Positions 34,077 through 43,883 are shown, numbered from the stretch's first letter. The stretch: DNA of 64,000 nucleotides from Bacteroidota bacterium (GCA_947469885.1 CANIQT010000010.1:1-64000); one strand, 5' to 3'. Notes: a model not told the origin generated them from the letters alone. A program made the numbers and translations.

Positions 34077-36482
34077 CTAATGACTAATCACCAACTTTTT
34101 ATTCACCCTATTTTTGTTTGCATCTGTTATCTCCACAAAATAAATTCCATCTTCAAAATGAGAAACGTCAATTGTTGATTGTTGATTGTTGATTGTTGAT
34201 TGGTGAATAATTTCGCCTAAAACATTATATATCCTAATTTCACTAACTTGTAACTTTGAACTTGAAACTTTGAACTCATTTGTTGCCGGATTAGGAGTAA
34301 TGGTTATTTCCTGGTTATTGTTGTGGTGTGCAGGCACGTTTACCGAAAAATTGCAAAGCTGCACATAATCAGAATCAACACAATAATTCAAAAGATTAAA
34401 AAGAGTATCGAGCGAAGTAATGGAAATGTCGTAGGATAAATCTCGTCCCAATCCCGGCATGTCCACCATTACCGTGTAATCGCCCGGAGGGAGATTGTCG
34501 AAGGCATACATACCATTAACATCGGTAGGAGTGGTAGCCATAGCTCCACCGCCCGGGTTGTGGCGTATTCGTATAGTTGCATCAGGCACCGGGTCTCCTT
34601 GTGCTTCTATGTCACGGTTCATGCTGCCGTTATATACACCCGAAGCACCAATGCCGTAGTAGTCGGTTTTGGTAACATATCCGTTTACTTTACCCGGAGC
34701 TCCCACCACAAGGCTATCGTGCATCATGTTGATGGTTACCGAATCGTTGGCATTGCAAGTGTGTGCCCAGGTAATTACTTCGTCCCACAGGTATTTATTA
34801 TCGTTGTAAGTAGGGATGAGGTTAGGGTAAAGCAGGGTGTCGGCTTTTGCGATGACACAATAATTAAGGTTGAGCACCCCTGCAAAATGTGCAATGTTGG
34901 TTCCCATCAAATGTACCGAATCTAATCTTTTTAGTTTGCCATAATCCAGCGAGCCATACGCTCCTTTTCTGGCATATAAATACACCCAGCCATTATTTAC
35001 AGGAGTGGTGCCATCCATAACGGTGGCATAAATATCGGTGGGGGTAGTTTGCCATTTGGTAATAAAATAATCGGAGGTTAAGCCTGATGCATCATGGTTA
35101 TTTATATTGGCAGAGTTGATGTAAACCGTAGTAGTATCAAAACTTCCGGCAATTACAATGTTCCCATCAATATCGCCCGAAATAGCAGTGGGGTGGGTGT
35201 GTCCAACCGAAAAATCTTTGGCGTTAAGTGGTGTTCCATTGTCTTTGTATTTTAATAATAAAAATGCCCTGTGACCTGCCGAAACATTTATCCCTGAATT
35301 AGCTCCGAAAGCAAAATTAAAATCACTGGAATGCGTACCCCATACATACACATATCCGCATTGGTCCACACTGAGTGCGTATGCATATTCATTTCTGTTG
35401 GAACCTACTGACTGAGCCCAGCCAATGCTTCCATCAGCATGATATTTGAGCGTAAAAATATCGTAATCGTTGGCAATGCTATTGTTGTTTAACGGTCCAA
35501 ACGAGCCACCATCGCCTGTAAGGGTGGCGCTGTTGTAATATCCGGTAAGGTACACATCACCATTTTGGTCCACCACTATGTCGGTAGCTCTGTTGGTGCC
35601 GGTGCTGTTAGTGCCAGCTCCGTGTGCCCATTGAAAAGTTCCTGCATTATCGAAAGCAGCAATGTAAAAATTTTCGTTACCGATGTTATTGATAGTGGTA
35701 GTACCAAAAGTAATTGACGGGCTTAGGATACTACCTGTTACGTAAACATTGCCAGCCCAATCAACTGCAATTGCTTTGGCATAATCGTCCATAAAATTGC
35801 CTGCACCAAAAGCCCAAATGGCTACTCCGGTGGTATCGTATCGGGCATAAAAAATATCGCTTCCTGCTCCATTATTATTTATTATGGGTGTAGAGCCGAG
35901 CTGAAGAGATGGACTGGTGTAATTTCCGGCAATATACAGATTATCCGAGCCATCAATGGCAATGTCGGTAGCCATCTCATCTCCTATGCCTCCTTCGCGT
36001 TTTGCCCATATCAGGTTGCCATCGTGACTGTATTTTGCAATAAAAATATCGTAAGTAGTGCCTGATACATCGGCATTGTTCAAAGTAAATGAATCGAATA
36101 TCAAACTAACACTTGTAAAATATCCGACAATGTATAAATCGCCCATGTCGTCTTTCACTATGGCCGAAACCGTATCGTGCCCTGTGCCGTTAATAGGAGC
36201 TTTGGCCCATAACATATTGCCCTGTGGTGCGTAAGCGGCTACAAATATGTTGGACTCTCCATTGTTGGCAAGGGTGGGTAATCCGGTGTAGGGTTGAAAG
36301 CTGGGCGAGGTAAAAACACCAGTTACAAACACTGTTTCGCCACCCATTCCGGCTATTCCTTTTATGGTTTCGCTTCCGTTTCCATCGCCCCCAACAATGG
36401 GTTGATAAAAGTTTTGAGAATAGGCATTAATGCTGATGATGCTTAGCAAGGCTATGCAAAGAAGTTGTAGGTTTTTTTTCAT
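34077..36482 (-). CDS. Large secreted SBBP-type propeller protein with type A sorting domain
   Basis: 801 residues. Signal peptide 1-22 (LLCIALLSIISINAYS/Q). About ten SBBP-like blades (ATDIAIDGSDNLYIAGNYTS, AKAIAVDWAGNVYVTGS) run to about residue 470. A carboxypeptidase-regulatory/SdrD-like beta sandwich follows at about 620-700 (PDATIRIRHNPGG, GMYAFDNLPPGDYTVMVDMP). The type IX sorting domain fills the last 75 residues (EITITPNPATNEFKVSSSK, EDGIYFVEITDANKN). Inside that sorting domain HQSTINNQQSTIDVS is encoded by a TTGATTGTTGATTG simple repeat. Surface-exposed; ligand unknown. Confidence 0.84.
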   Translation of the reverse strand: MKKNLQLLCIALLSIISINAYSQNFYQPIVGGDGNGSETIKGIAGMGGETVFVTGVFTSPSFQPYTGLPTLANNGESNIFVAAYAPQGNMLWAKAPINGTGHDTVSAIVKDDMGDLYIVGYFTSVSLIFDSFTLNNADVSGTTYDIFIAKYSHDGNLIWAKREGGIGDEMATDIAIDGSDNLYIAGNYTSPSLQLGSTPIINNNGAGSDIFYARYDTTGVAIWAFGAGNFMDDYAKAIAVDWAGNVYVTGSILSPSITFGTTTINNIGNENFYIAAFDNAGTFQWAHGAGTNSTGTNRATDIVVDQNGDVYLTGYYNSATLTGDGGSFGPLNNNSIANDYDIFTLKYHADGSIGWAQSVGSNRNEYAYALSVDQCGYVYVWGTHSSDFNFAFGANSGINVSAGHRAFLLLKYKDNGTPLNAKDFSVGHTHPTAISGDIDGNIVIAGSFDTTTVYINSANINNHDASGLTSDYFITKWQTTPTDIYATVMDGTTPVNNGWVYLYARKGAYGSLDYGKLKRLDSVHLMGTNIAHFAGVLNLNYCVIAKADTLLYPNLIPTYNDNKYLWDEVITWAHTCNANDSVTINMMHDSLVVGAPGKVNGYVTKTDYYGIGASGVYNGSMNRDIEAQGDPVPDATIRIRHNPGGGAMATTPTDVNGMYAFDNLPPGDYTVMVDMPGLGRDLSYDISITSLDTLFNLLNYCVDSDYVQLCNFSVNVPAHHNNNQEITITPNPATNEFKVSSSKLQVSEIRIYNVLGEIIHQSTINNQQSTIDVSHFEDGIYFVEITDANKNRVNKKLVISH

Positions 36483-36510
36483 AACGATTTATTTTTGGGG
36501 TTTGATGCAG

Positions 36511-36518
36511 CAAATGTA
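36511..36518 (-). promoter_or_regulatory. Bacteroidetes -7 box
   Basis: The minus strand reads TACATTTG, a perfect consensus, 28 bp before the ATG at 36482. Confidence 0.5.
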
Positions 36519-36535
36519 AGGAAAAATAATTGTTT

Positions 36536-36563
36536 ATTGTTGATGAAAACACCAACAACGGCT
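36536..36563. repeat. Partial copy of the GTTGTTGGTG palindrome
   Basis: ATTGTTGATG-AAAA-CACCAACAAC followed by GGCT. This matches the right half of the 76-bp repeats at 15368 and 17009, with two substitutions in the left arm. The GC terminator half is missing. Confidence 0.65.
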
Positions 36564-36780
36564 GAAGACGAACAACGGCAAAAAAGCTCGACATTTCATT
36601 TAAAAAAAATCTGCTGTCAAAAATTTATTTAAATAGCGTTTGTGTTTTATCAATAGTTACTATGTACGCAGTTATTCAAAAGCCAATTTAGCATATTACT
36701 CCTTCATTTACCTTTGTTGCGCGAAAAGAAAATTCATGGAATAACACATAAAAAGGCGAAAAGTACCTGTTTTAGCAACG

Positions 36781-37045
36781 CATCGACACGAGACGCAAAA
36801 CAACTCCAATGGTTTCAGAAATCGTTCCGATGGTTTCACAAATCAACTCCGATGACATGTAAAACAACTCCGATGGTTTCACAAATCACTCCAATGGTTT
36901 CGCAAAACAACTCCGATGACATGTAAAACAACACCGATGGTTTCACAAATCACTCCGATGATTTTTAAAACCACTCCGATGGTTTTGCATGTCAACTGCG
37001 ATGATATGTAAAAGCACTCCGATGGTTTTGCGTCTCATGTCGATG
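36781..37045. repeat. 21-22-bp tandem array framed by terminal inverted repeats
   Basis: About eleven units of roughly CAACTCCGATGGTTTCACAA occur at successive spacings of 21 or 22 bp (mean about 21.3). Two unit types, GATGGTTT and GATGACATGTAAAA, are interspersed. The outer ends are inverted copies of each other: 36781-36801 and 37025-37045 match at 20 of 21 positions. No unique spacers and no coding potential. Confidence 0.85.
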
Positions 37046-37329
37046 AGATGCCAAAGTAAGGGGAAATGCTCAAAATGAGTAAGAATAAGAGCTAAAGAGT
37101 AATAAATAAATAGAAATCAAACAGATATATTTATGCGTGGTTAATGACCAAAACCCCTAAAAGAGCAAAAAAGAAAGAAATGCAGCAACAGGTTTTGAAT
37201 TCCTAAGCACCATCCAAAGAACCTATCATTTATTTTATATCGGACCTAAAGGATTGTAACGTAAAGCGGGAAGGCTGGTTGGGCGAAGTGGTAATATGTC
37301 TGCCCAAATAATTTTTAGTTTCAAGTCAA

Positions 37330-37392
37330 AAAGTCCAAAGTCCAAAGTTACACTGCTAACTTTGGACTTTGGACTTTCTGACTTTGGACTTT
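37330..37392 (-). terminator. Long-stem hairpin terminator after the 1735-residue gene
   Basis: Arms 37330-37350 and 37357-37377 are perfect 21-bp complements built of AAGTCC repeats, with a 6-nt loop. On the minus strand they lie just downstream of the stop at 37393. The same building block forms the hairpin at 33966-33997. Confidence 0.6.
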
Positions 37393-40300
37393 TTATTTTT
37401 TTTCTGTCAATGGGTTTTGTTTCAGCGTAGCTTGTATTGCTTTTACTTCTGCCCGCAGTTGTTCTATGCTTTCGGTTTGGGAGGTGTTGGTTTTGGTTAA
37501 TGTGTCAATGGTTTTTTGTTGTTCTTTCAAAGCCTCTACCAACACAGGGGTTAAGCGAGAATAGTCAATGGATTTAAAACCTTTTTCGTCAGTAAATACC
37601 ATTTGAGGAAATATTTTTTCGAGGTCCTGAGCTATCAACCCAATTTGCAAACTATCTGTAAATCCTTTGTCAGGAAACTCGTTGGTGCGGAAGTTATAGG
37701 TTACGCCTTGTAGTTTCATCACATTGCTCAAGGCATTTGTTAATGGTAAAATATTTTTTTTGTATCTCCTGTCGGATGAGCACGAAATGGCTTGACTGGC
37801 ATTGATAACGCCCGAAGCATTGATAGTACCAATAACTTTTAAATTGCCGCATACTTCTAATTTGGCCGATGGGGCAGTGGTACCAATGCCTACATTGCCA
37901 GCAGCGTTGATTGACATTTGAACTGCATTGCTTGTGCCAAGGTTTAAATTACCTGGTTGTACATTTATAATGTGTGCTGCATCAGGTCCGTGATAACCAC
38001 TTGCAGGTGTTGCCGCACCACTCTTTCCGATAATTAATCCCCATGTACCAACACGCTCATCACCAATGTTAACAGTGTTTTTAAAAGAAGAAGAGGAACT
38101 TGTATTGTAAATTTGTACAACATCACCTGTACCGCCTCCCGTACCTTCAATATCCATTTTTGCAGCAGGGGTGGTGGTTCCAATGCCAACATTTACAGCA
38201 TCGGCACCTGTGCCTCCAAGAACCATTGAGCTGTTGGCACCAACAATAGCATTATATCCAATTGCAATTGATTTTGAATAATCACCATTTGCACCGGCAC
38301 TTTTACCTAAAAAGGTATTGTAGTTTCCAGCATCGATACCTGCACCAGTGTTGGCACCAATCATAGTGTTATTACCTCCGGTGGTTGTACTGCTTCCGGC
38401 ATTATTTCCAAAAAAACTATTGTTCGAACCTGATATGTTGTTGCCTCCTGATAATTGACCAACATAGGTATTTTGACCACCGCTAACATTTCCAGCACCT
38501 GAAACAAGCCCAATAAAAACGTTCGAAGTTCCGTTAACATTCGAAACACCACTTTCTCTGCCTATGAACACATTGTAACTTCCAGTAGTATTGCTATAAC
38601 CGCTTCGTAAACCAATAAATGAATTTTGCCTGCCAGTAGTATTATTGTAGCCTGCATTAAATCCCATAAAAACATTTTCGGCACCAAAACCAGCTGCAGT
38701 GCCAACATTAGAATATCCTGCACCGTTACCCATAAAAATATTATTATAACCTAGGGTATTAGAATAACCTGCACTGTCTCCCATAAATAAATTTTGATAA
38801 CCAGATATATTATTATAGCCACTTACATTGCCAAAAAATAAATTATGACTTCCACTTAAATTATTCCAACCACTAGTATTACCAATAAATACATTATCAG
38901 TTCCCGATTGATTTTTAAAACCAGCCTCTGTACCTAATGCCACATTGTTTTGCTGGTTAGTATTTATATTGTTTCCATTGAGCGCATGATACCCTACTGC
39001 CACATTATCAGTTCCTGCAATGTTACTTTGTAGCGCGCCCAAACCAATGGCCGTATTTCGGTGACCTGTGTTGTGAAACAATGTTTGAACACCAATAGCT
39101 GTATTATTGTCTCCTGTGTTTGAATAGAGGGATTGATAACCGTAAGCGGTATTGCTACCTCCTGTAACGTTTGTTTTTAAAGATTGGTATCCACCTGCTG
39201 TATTGTTAGTACCACCAACGTTAGCCATTAATGCCTGATAACCCAATGCAGAATTACTTCCACCCACTGTGTTTGCCGCAAGCGCATCTTTACCAATGCC
39301 GGTGTTTTGGCCTCCGGTGGTATTGGCAGTAAGCGCATTGGTACCATTGGCGGTATTGTCGGCTCCGGTGGTGTTTGCATCCAGCGAAGCGGTACCTGTT
39401 GCGGTGTTATTAGCTCCGGTTGTATTTGCATAAAGTGCGCCTTGTCCGTTAGCAGTGTTGTTGGTTCCGGTAGTATTGCTATAAAGTGCTTGCATGCCGC
39501 TGGCAGTATTTTGTGCTCCTGTAGTGTTGCTCCAAAGCGATTGATAGCCTATTGCCGTATTCAGGTTGCCGGTATTTGCAGAAGCAGTAGCAGAACCCCG
39601 CAATGCTTCATAACCAACAGCTACATTGGAACTGGTATATGGCGTTGCAGTGTTGTTAGCATACTGCATAGCGCGCGTACCGATGGCAGTAGCATTGGAA
39701 CCGGCAACACTGCTGGTAAGTGCATTTGTTCCAAATGCTACATTCCCGCTTGCGGTTGTGCTAACTGTAAGTGCGCTTGTACCCATAACAGTATTATCCG
39801 AACCTGTTGTGTTTGCTGCAAGCGATGCAGCTCCGGCTGTAGTATTATTTCCTCCTGTAATATTGGCATAAAGTGCTCCCTGTCCAAATGCTGCATTATT
39901 AGTACCGGATGTATTCAGATACATTGCCGATTGACCGAAGGCTGCATTGCCTATACCGGAAGTGTTTGAGGCAAGTGCAAAATGACCCATGGCAGCATTC
40001 GAAAATCCGCTGGTATTTAAAGCAAGTGCCTGATAACCCAATGCAGTATTATTAACTCCCGCATTTACATTCAGTGCCTGATAACCTAATGCTGTGCTGA
40101 ATAGCGAAGCATAATCCACATATCCCGCTTTCTGATTATTTACTTTTATCATTAAAGGCTGACCATCGGTAGTACCAATAAAATTAGTACCTACAGTAGT
40201 ACCTGCATTTCCGGTTAACGACCAGTCGGTGGAAGCAGCAGCAGCATTTGCACTCACCGCTCTCCATGCAGCATTTACATACACAAAGCCCATCGTAGTT

Positions 40301-42600
40301 GCTGTTGGAATAGCAGTACTAGCAAAGGTTACACTTTGTGCATCCAGGTTGGTAATCCATAAATATTGTCCTTCAATGGCAGTGGCACCGTAAGTAAAAG
40401 CCCCGTTGGCAGTGCCGGAGCCATTGTCGGTAATTTTTACCTGAGTGGTGGCAGCTGCACCGGTGGTAAATGCAGCAGTATTTGCAGCAACACTAACTGT
40501 GGAAGCCGCATAAGCCGCATCAGTTAAAATAGAACCACCGGCAACGTGTAATTTTTGGGTTGGAACAGTTAAACCAATACCAACTTTCACAGCATTGGCA
40601 CCCGTTCCGCCAAGCACCAACATATTGCTTCCACCCACAATGGCATTACTTCCAACAGCAGTAGCATTCGAAAAATTGTTGGCACTGGCATCCGAAAATG
40701 CACCAAGATACAAATTGTTAGAACCTGTGTTGTTAGTGTTTCCGGAGCTGTAACCAAGGGCAGTGCTGTAGTTACCTGTCAAATTATTTTGCAACGCACT
40801 TGCACCCATAGAGGTGTTGGCTCCGCCAGAAGTATTGCTAAACATAGCCATGGCACCTACAGCGGTATTGCTACCTCCAAATGTGTTTTGAAAAAGAGAA
40901 GATTGGCCAATAGCAACCATACTGCTGCCGGAAGTATTGGAAAAAGCCGCCTGATACCCCATCACCGTGTTGAGTGTACCGGTGCTTACATTCAACGCCT
41001 GATAGCCTATGTAGGTGTTGGCATTGGTGTTCAGATAATCTATGTATCCTGCTTTCTGACTGTTTACTTTAATCATAAAAGGTTGTGCGTCTGTTGTGCC
41101 AATGAAGTTGGTTCCCACCGTTGTACCTGCATTGCCGAGCAACGACCAGGCATTGTTGGTAGGCACACTGCCCCAAACACCTGTTCCCAGCAATACTTGA
41201 GATGCAGTGCCGGCAGTAAGCGGCAGTAAGGTTCCGTTGGCATCAGCTTGTACCATTCTAACTCCTGTTCCTGCCAATGAAGAAGCACGAATGTTACCCA
41301 CCACATGCAGTGCTTCGGCAGGCGCATTGGTACCAATACCCACACCACCGCTGTTGTTGTTAAATATGTTTACTCCATTTACAGTCCACACACTGTTTAT
41401 CACAATGCCCGACAAACTTAACCCTGTACCCACCGAAAAGAAAGACGAAGGCGATACCCAACTTGCATTTCCGGTAGCATTGCTTTGTAATACATACCCA
41501 AGCGTTGCACCATTGGTCATTTGAAAGTTAGTGGTTTTTGTACTTCCCGAAACATCCAAAGTGGCAGCAGGTGCAGAAGTACCAATACCTACATTACCAT
41601 TGTATAAAATTCTCATCCGCTCAGTAAGAGTGGTGCTTGCATCAGGTGTATTCAAAAAAGCAATATCGGTAGGCAAATCTCCCGCACCACCTGCAGCACC
41701 ACGAAGAATAGATATTTGTGCCTGAGCAGTAGTTTGATGATTATCACCAAAATCAATACGGTTCATCACCACTCCCGAGCCACCTAGACTGGTGGTTTGC
41801 CGAAACATCATGGTAGCAGGAGTAGCACCTGCTGCGGTATTTCTTATTTCCAAATCAGCTGCATTGATAGCAGAAGGAGCGGTGTTGATGCCCACTTTGC
41901 CATTAAACAAACCTGCTAAATCTCCACTTGCACCATACACACCAAAGGTGACATTGCTGGAGTTGTGATACCCCAAAAATCCGCTCGAAGAGGTGTAAGC
42001 CCCGTTAGTTGCATTTCCTCCCACCCCATAATAACTACTGCCAACAGCAGCCGAAGTGATGGAGCCGACAATCGCATTTTTGCTTCCGGTGGTACTTGTT
42101 ACATTTAACATATCGAGTATTGAGGCCACCGCAGTGTTTATCCCCACTCCGCCTGTGGAGTTCACTCGCATTCGTTCACTGTTATTGGTTTTAATTACCC
42201 AGTCAGCCGCATTTACACTTCCAATCCATTCGCTTGGAGTAGCCGGAAGAGTGCCGGTTAAAGTGTTTCCGGCTGTTGCCCAGCCAGAGGAAGAAGAGGT
42301 AAGATAGCTCCATGCAGGAGTAGTGGTGATGCTGGTGTTGTAATAAAATCCTTGTACGCCATCGGTTTGATACACCACCAAACCCTGTGCTGCTGAAGGC
42401 AGCGGGTTCATGGCTGTTTTTTCGGCAGCAGTTACTCTTGGTATCAACAACCCTAGTTTTGTTGAAAATGCCGACACATCTATATCCAACATTGCGGACA
42501 TGTTGGGTGCCGCACCGGTACTGTTTATTCCAATGTTTTGAGATGTTGCGGATAAAGCAAAAATCAAACAAAAGAAAATAAGAAGGTAGCTTTTTATCAT
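37393..42600 (-). CDS. Giant repeat surface protein with S74 intramolecular chaperone (tail-fibre type)
   Basis: 1735 residues. Signal peptide 1-20. The first third holds beta-strand segments resembling phage tail-fibre text (GKVGINTAPS, NVGIGTSAPAATLDVSG). Two blocks of about 17-residue repeats (NTTGxNNTAxGxxALxx) fill roughly residues 525-650 and 880-1480, suggesting a long beta-solenoid or YadA-head-like trimer. The C-terminal 130 residues are a peptidase S74 chaperone: SSDRRYKKNI (Ser-Lys dyad), IGLIAQDLEKIFPQMV, DYSRLTPVLVEALKE and a final coiled coil, which trimerises the fibre and then cuts itself off. No type IX sorting domain is present. Its ATG overlaps the upstream stop by 4 bp (ATGA). 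Confidence 0.85.
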   Translation of the reverse strand: MIKSYLLIFFCLIFALSATSQNIGINSTGAAPNMSAMLDIDVSAFSTKLGLLIPRVTAAEKTAMNPLPSAAQGLVVYQTDGVQGFYYNTSITTTPAWSYLTSSSSGWATAGNTLTGTLPATPSEWIGSVNAADWVIKTNNSERMRVNSTGGVGINTAVASILDMLNVTSTTGSKNAIVGSITSAAVGSSYYGVGGNATNGAYTSSSGFLGYHNSSNVTFGVYGASGDLAGLFNGKVGINTAPSAINAADLEIRNTAAGATPATMMFRQTTSLGGSGVVMNRIDFGDNHQTTAQAQISILRGAAGGAGDLPTDIAFLNTPDASTTLTERMRILYNGNVGIGTSAPAATLDVSGSTKTTNFQMTNGATLGYVLQSNATGNASWVSPSSFFSVGTGLSLSGIVINSVWTVNGVNIFNNNSGGVGIGTNAPAEALHVVGNIRASSLAGTGVRMVQADANGTLLPLTAGTASQVLLGTGVWGSVPTNNAWSLLGNAGTTVGTNFIGTTDAQPFMIKVNSQKAGYIDYLNTNANTYIGYQALNVSTGTLNTVMGYQAAFSNTSGSSMVAIGQSSLFQNTFGGSNTAVGAMAMFSNTSGGANTSMGASALQNNLTGNYSTALGYSSGNTNNTGSNNLYLGAFSDASANNFSNATAVGSNAIVGGSNMLVLGGTGANAVKVGIGLTVPTQKLHVAGGSILTDAAYAASTVSVAANTAAFTTGAAATTQVKITDNGSGTANGAFTYGATAIEGQYLWITNLDAQSVTFASTAIPTATTMGFVYVNAAWRAVSANAAAASTDWSLTGNAGTTVGTNFIGTTDGQPLMIKVNNQKAGYVDYASLFSTALGYQALNVNAGVNNTALGYQALALNTSGFSNAAMGHFALASNTSGIGNAAFGQSAMYLNTSGTNNAAFGQGALYANITGGNNTTAGAASLAANTTGSDNTVMGTSALTVSTTASGNVAFGTNALTSSVAGSNATAIGTRAMQYANNTATPYTSSNVAVGYEALRGSATASANTGNLNTAIGYQSLWSNTTGAQNTASGMQALYSNTTGTNNTANGQGALYANTTGANNTATGTASLDANTTGADNTANGTNALTANTTGGQNTGIGKDALAANTVGGSNSALGYQALMANVGGTNNTAGGYQSLKTNVTGGSNTAYGYQSLYSNTGDNNTAIGVQTLFHNTGHRNTAIGLGALQSNIAGTDNVAVGYHALNGNNINTNQQNNVALGTEAGFKNQSGTDNVFIGNTSGWNNLSGSHNLFFGNVSGYNNISGYQNLFMGDSAGYSNTLGYNNIFMGNGAGYSNVGTAAGFGAENVFMGFNAGYNNTTGRQNSFIGLRSGYSNTTGSYNVFIGRESGVSNVNGTSNVFIGLVSGAGNVSGGQNTYVGQLSGGNNISGSNNSFFGNNAGSSTTTGGNNTMIGANTGAGIDAGNYNTFLGKSAGANGDYSKSIAIGYNAIVGANSSMVLGGTGADAVNVGIGTTTPAAKMDIEGTGGGTGDVVQIYNTSSSSSFKNTVNIGDERVGTWGLIIGKSGAATPASGYHGPDAAHIINVQPGNLNLGTSNAVQMSINAAGNVGIGTTAPSAKLEVCGNLKVIGTINASGVINASQAISCSSDRRYKKNILPLTNALSNVMKLQGVTYNFRTNEFPDKGFTDSLQIGLIAQDLEKIFPQMVFTDEKGFKSIDYSRLTPVLVEALKEQQKTIDTLTKTNTSQTESIEQLRAEVKAIQATLKQNPLTEKK

Positions 42601-43883
42601 CTTGCTATTGCTATTTTTTGATTGTAATTAGTAGTAATGCTGTAGGCATTTAAAATATATATATCGTTGGCTAATTCAGCAATTGGAATGGTGGTCATTG
42701 TTTCTCCTTTGTTGGCGGTGTATTGCCCTGCAATTATTTGTCTGCCTTGCACATCGTACAACGTATAAATTACATCTTCTTCCGCTTCGAAATGAGAAAA
42801 CAAATTCAATGAATTGTTGTAATAAAATGCGGAAATGCTATTGCCTGCTGAGTTGCAGGGTTGGTTCGAAATGATGGCACTTAGTTCCGAACTACCATCA
42901 TTGTCGTTTGTTTTTAACCGATAATACACTTCTGCAGTTTCTGTTTCTGAATACAAATAATTGTAATTCGTGTTAGTACTAGTGTTTGCTGGCATTGCCA
43001 CATAAATGGTGGTCCATGTATTCAAATCCATACTTTTTTGCAATTCAATGTTCATTACATTGGTTTCTGTAGCATCTGTCCAACGGATGTGAGTTTTCAA
43101 ATTTTCGCAACTGGCAGTAAAGCTAATCAATTCAATAGGTAGAGGAGAAATAGTAGCCGATAGAATGTAAGGAGTAGTGGTAGCAAGTCCATTTGGTGTA
43201 AGTGTAATGCCTGTAACAGTGGCTGTGCCTGTGGTTACTCCTGGTCCTGTTCCTGTGCCAGGCACCACCCATTCTTGCAACGGAATATCCCATTGCTGCC
43301 CAACAAAAGGACCTGTTGGAAAAAGAGTCGTGTTCTCAGCACCTCTGTAAGTAAAGTCTCCAGTGGCCGTTACGTTGTTGTTGGTAATTATTTGCCACCA
43401 ACGGTCGATCACCGAATTGGTTTCATTTGCTCCAGCAAGTCCAGTCATGCCAGCCACTGCATTTGCCCAAGTAGTATTGTTGGCAGGAGTTCCCCAAGTA
43501 GATATGATGATGGGTGAAGAATTATCAACATGACCAGCACCCACACCCACCGAGCCTTTATAAACTGTAACCGGCAAATAATCGGTATTGCTATAACCAA
43601 ACGGAAAAACATAAGTGGCAGCAGAGGTGACATCGTTGGTAATCCAATTCACAAAATTTCCTTCCTGCTCCGAAATAATATGACCACTATTTCGTTGAAT
43701 GGCAGCAGTGGTTCCTTTGTTAACAACCAAGTAAATTGGATTAGCCCAAGTGCCGTTTTTAATATTTATGAATCCTCCATTTAAAACAAGTGCATTGTTT
43801 TGCCCATAAATACAAGGGTTACCAAGTATTACGAATAAAAACGCAACGATAATTTTAATGACGAACCTGTTAATGGTACACAT
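42597..43883 (-). CDS. Secreted protein with type A sorting domain, coupled to the giant fibre gene
   Basis: 428 residues with a signal peptide (IIVAFLFVILGNPCIYGQ). The body is beta-rich with Trp-rich patches (RWWQIITNNNV) and an ELISFTASCENLKTHIRWTDA segment, the fibronectin-like strand pair common just before sorting domains. The C-terminus (SLNLFSHFEAEEDVIYTLYD, QGRQIIAG, NDIYILNAYS) is a type A sorting domain. The stop overlaps the start of the 1735-residue gene, so the two are translated together; it may anchor or cap the fibre on the surface (inference). The upstream sequence has only a poor -7 match. Confidence 0.78.
   Translation of the reverse strand: MCTINRFVIKIIVAFLFVILGNPCIYGQNNALVLNGGFINIKNGTWANPIYLVVNKGTTAAIQRNSGHIISEQEGNFVNWITNDVTSAATYVFPFGYSNTDYLPVTVYKGSVGVGAGHVDNSSPIIISTWGTPANNTTWANAVAGMTGLAGANETNSVIDRWWQIITNNNVTATGDFTYRGAENTTLFPTGPFVGQQWDIPLQEWVVPGTGTGPGVTTGTATVTGITLTPNGLATTTPYILSATISPLPIELISFTASCENLKTHIRWTDATETNVMNIELQKSMDLNTWTTIYVAMPANTSTNTNYNYLYSETETAEVYYRLKTNDNDGSSELSAIISNQPCNSAGNSISAFYYNNSLNLFSHFEAEEDVIYTLYDVQGRQIIAGQYTANKGETMTTIPIAELANDIYILNAYSITTNYNQKIAIAR

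Larger units (their letters stand above)
36483..37392. other. 910-bp gene-free stretch rich in repeats
   Basis: It holds the promoter of the leftward gene (36511-36518), a partial third copy of the 76-bp-repeat palindrome (36536-36563), a tandem array bounded by inverted repeats (36781-37045) and a 21-bp-stem hairpin (37330-37377). A 70-codon frame at 36714 crosses the array and looks spurious because the repeat period is not a constant multiple of three. Confidence 0.65.

Noticed and set aside
33996-34178. Reading frame with YSLLPIA repeats on the plus strand
   Set aside because: It is the translated 21-bp array overlapping the end of the leftward sorting-domain gene; no independent support.
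36714-36926. 70-codon reading frame over the 21-22-bp array
   Set aside because: The mixed 21/22-bp spacing shifts the frame between units; no signal or motif.
39307-39969. 220-codon frame antisense to the giant fibre gene
   Set aside because: Cys/Ser/Gly-rich shadow caused by the regular NTTG repeats on the coding strand.
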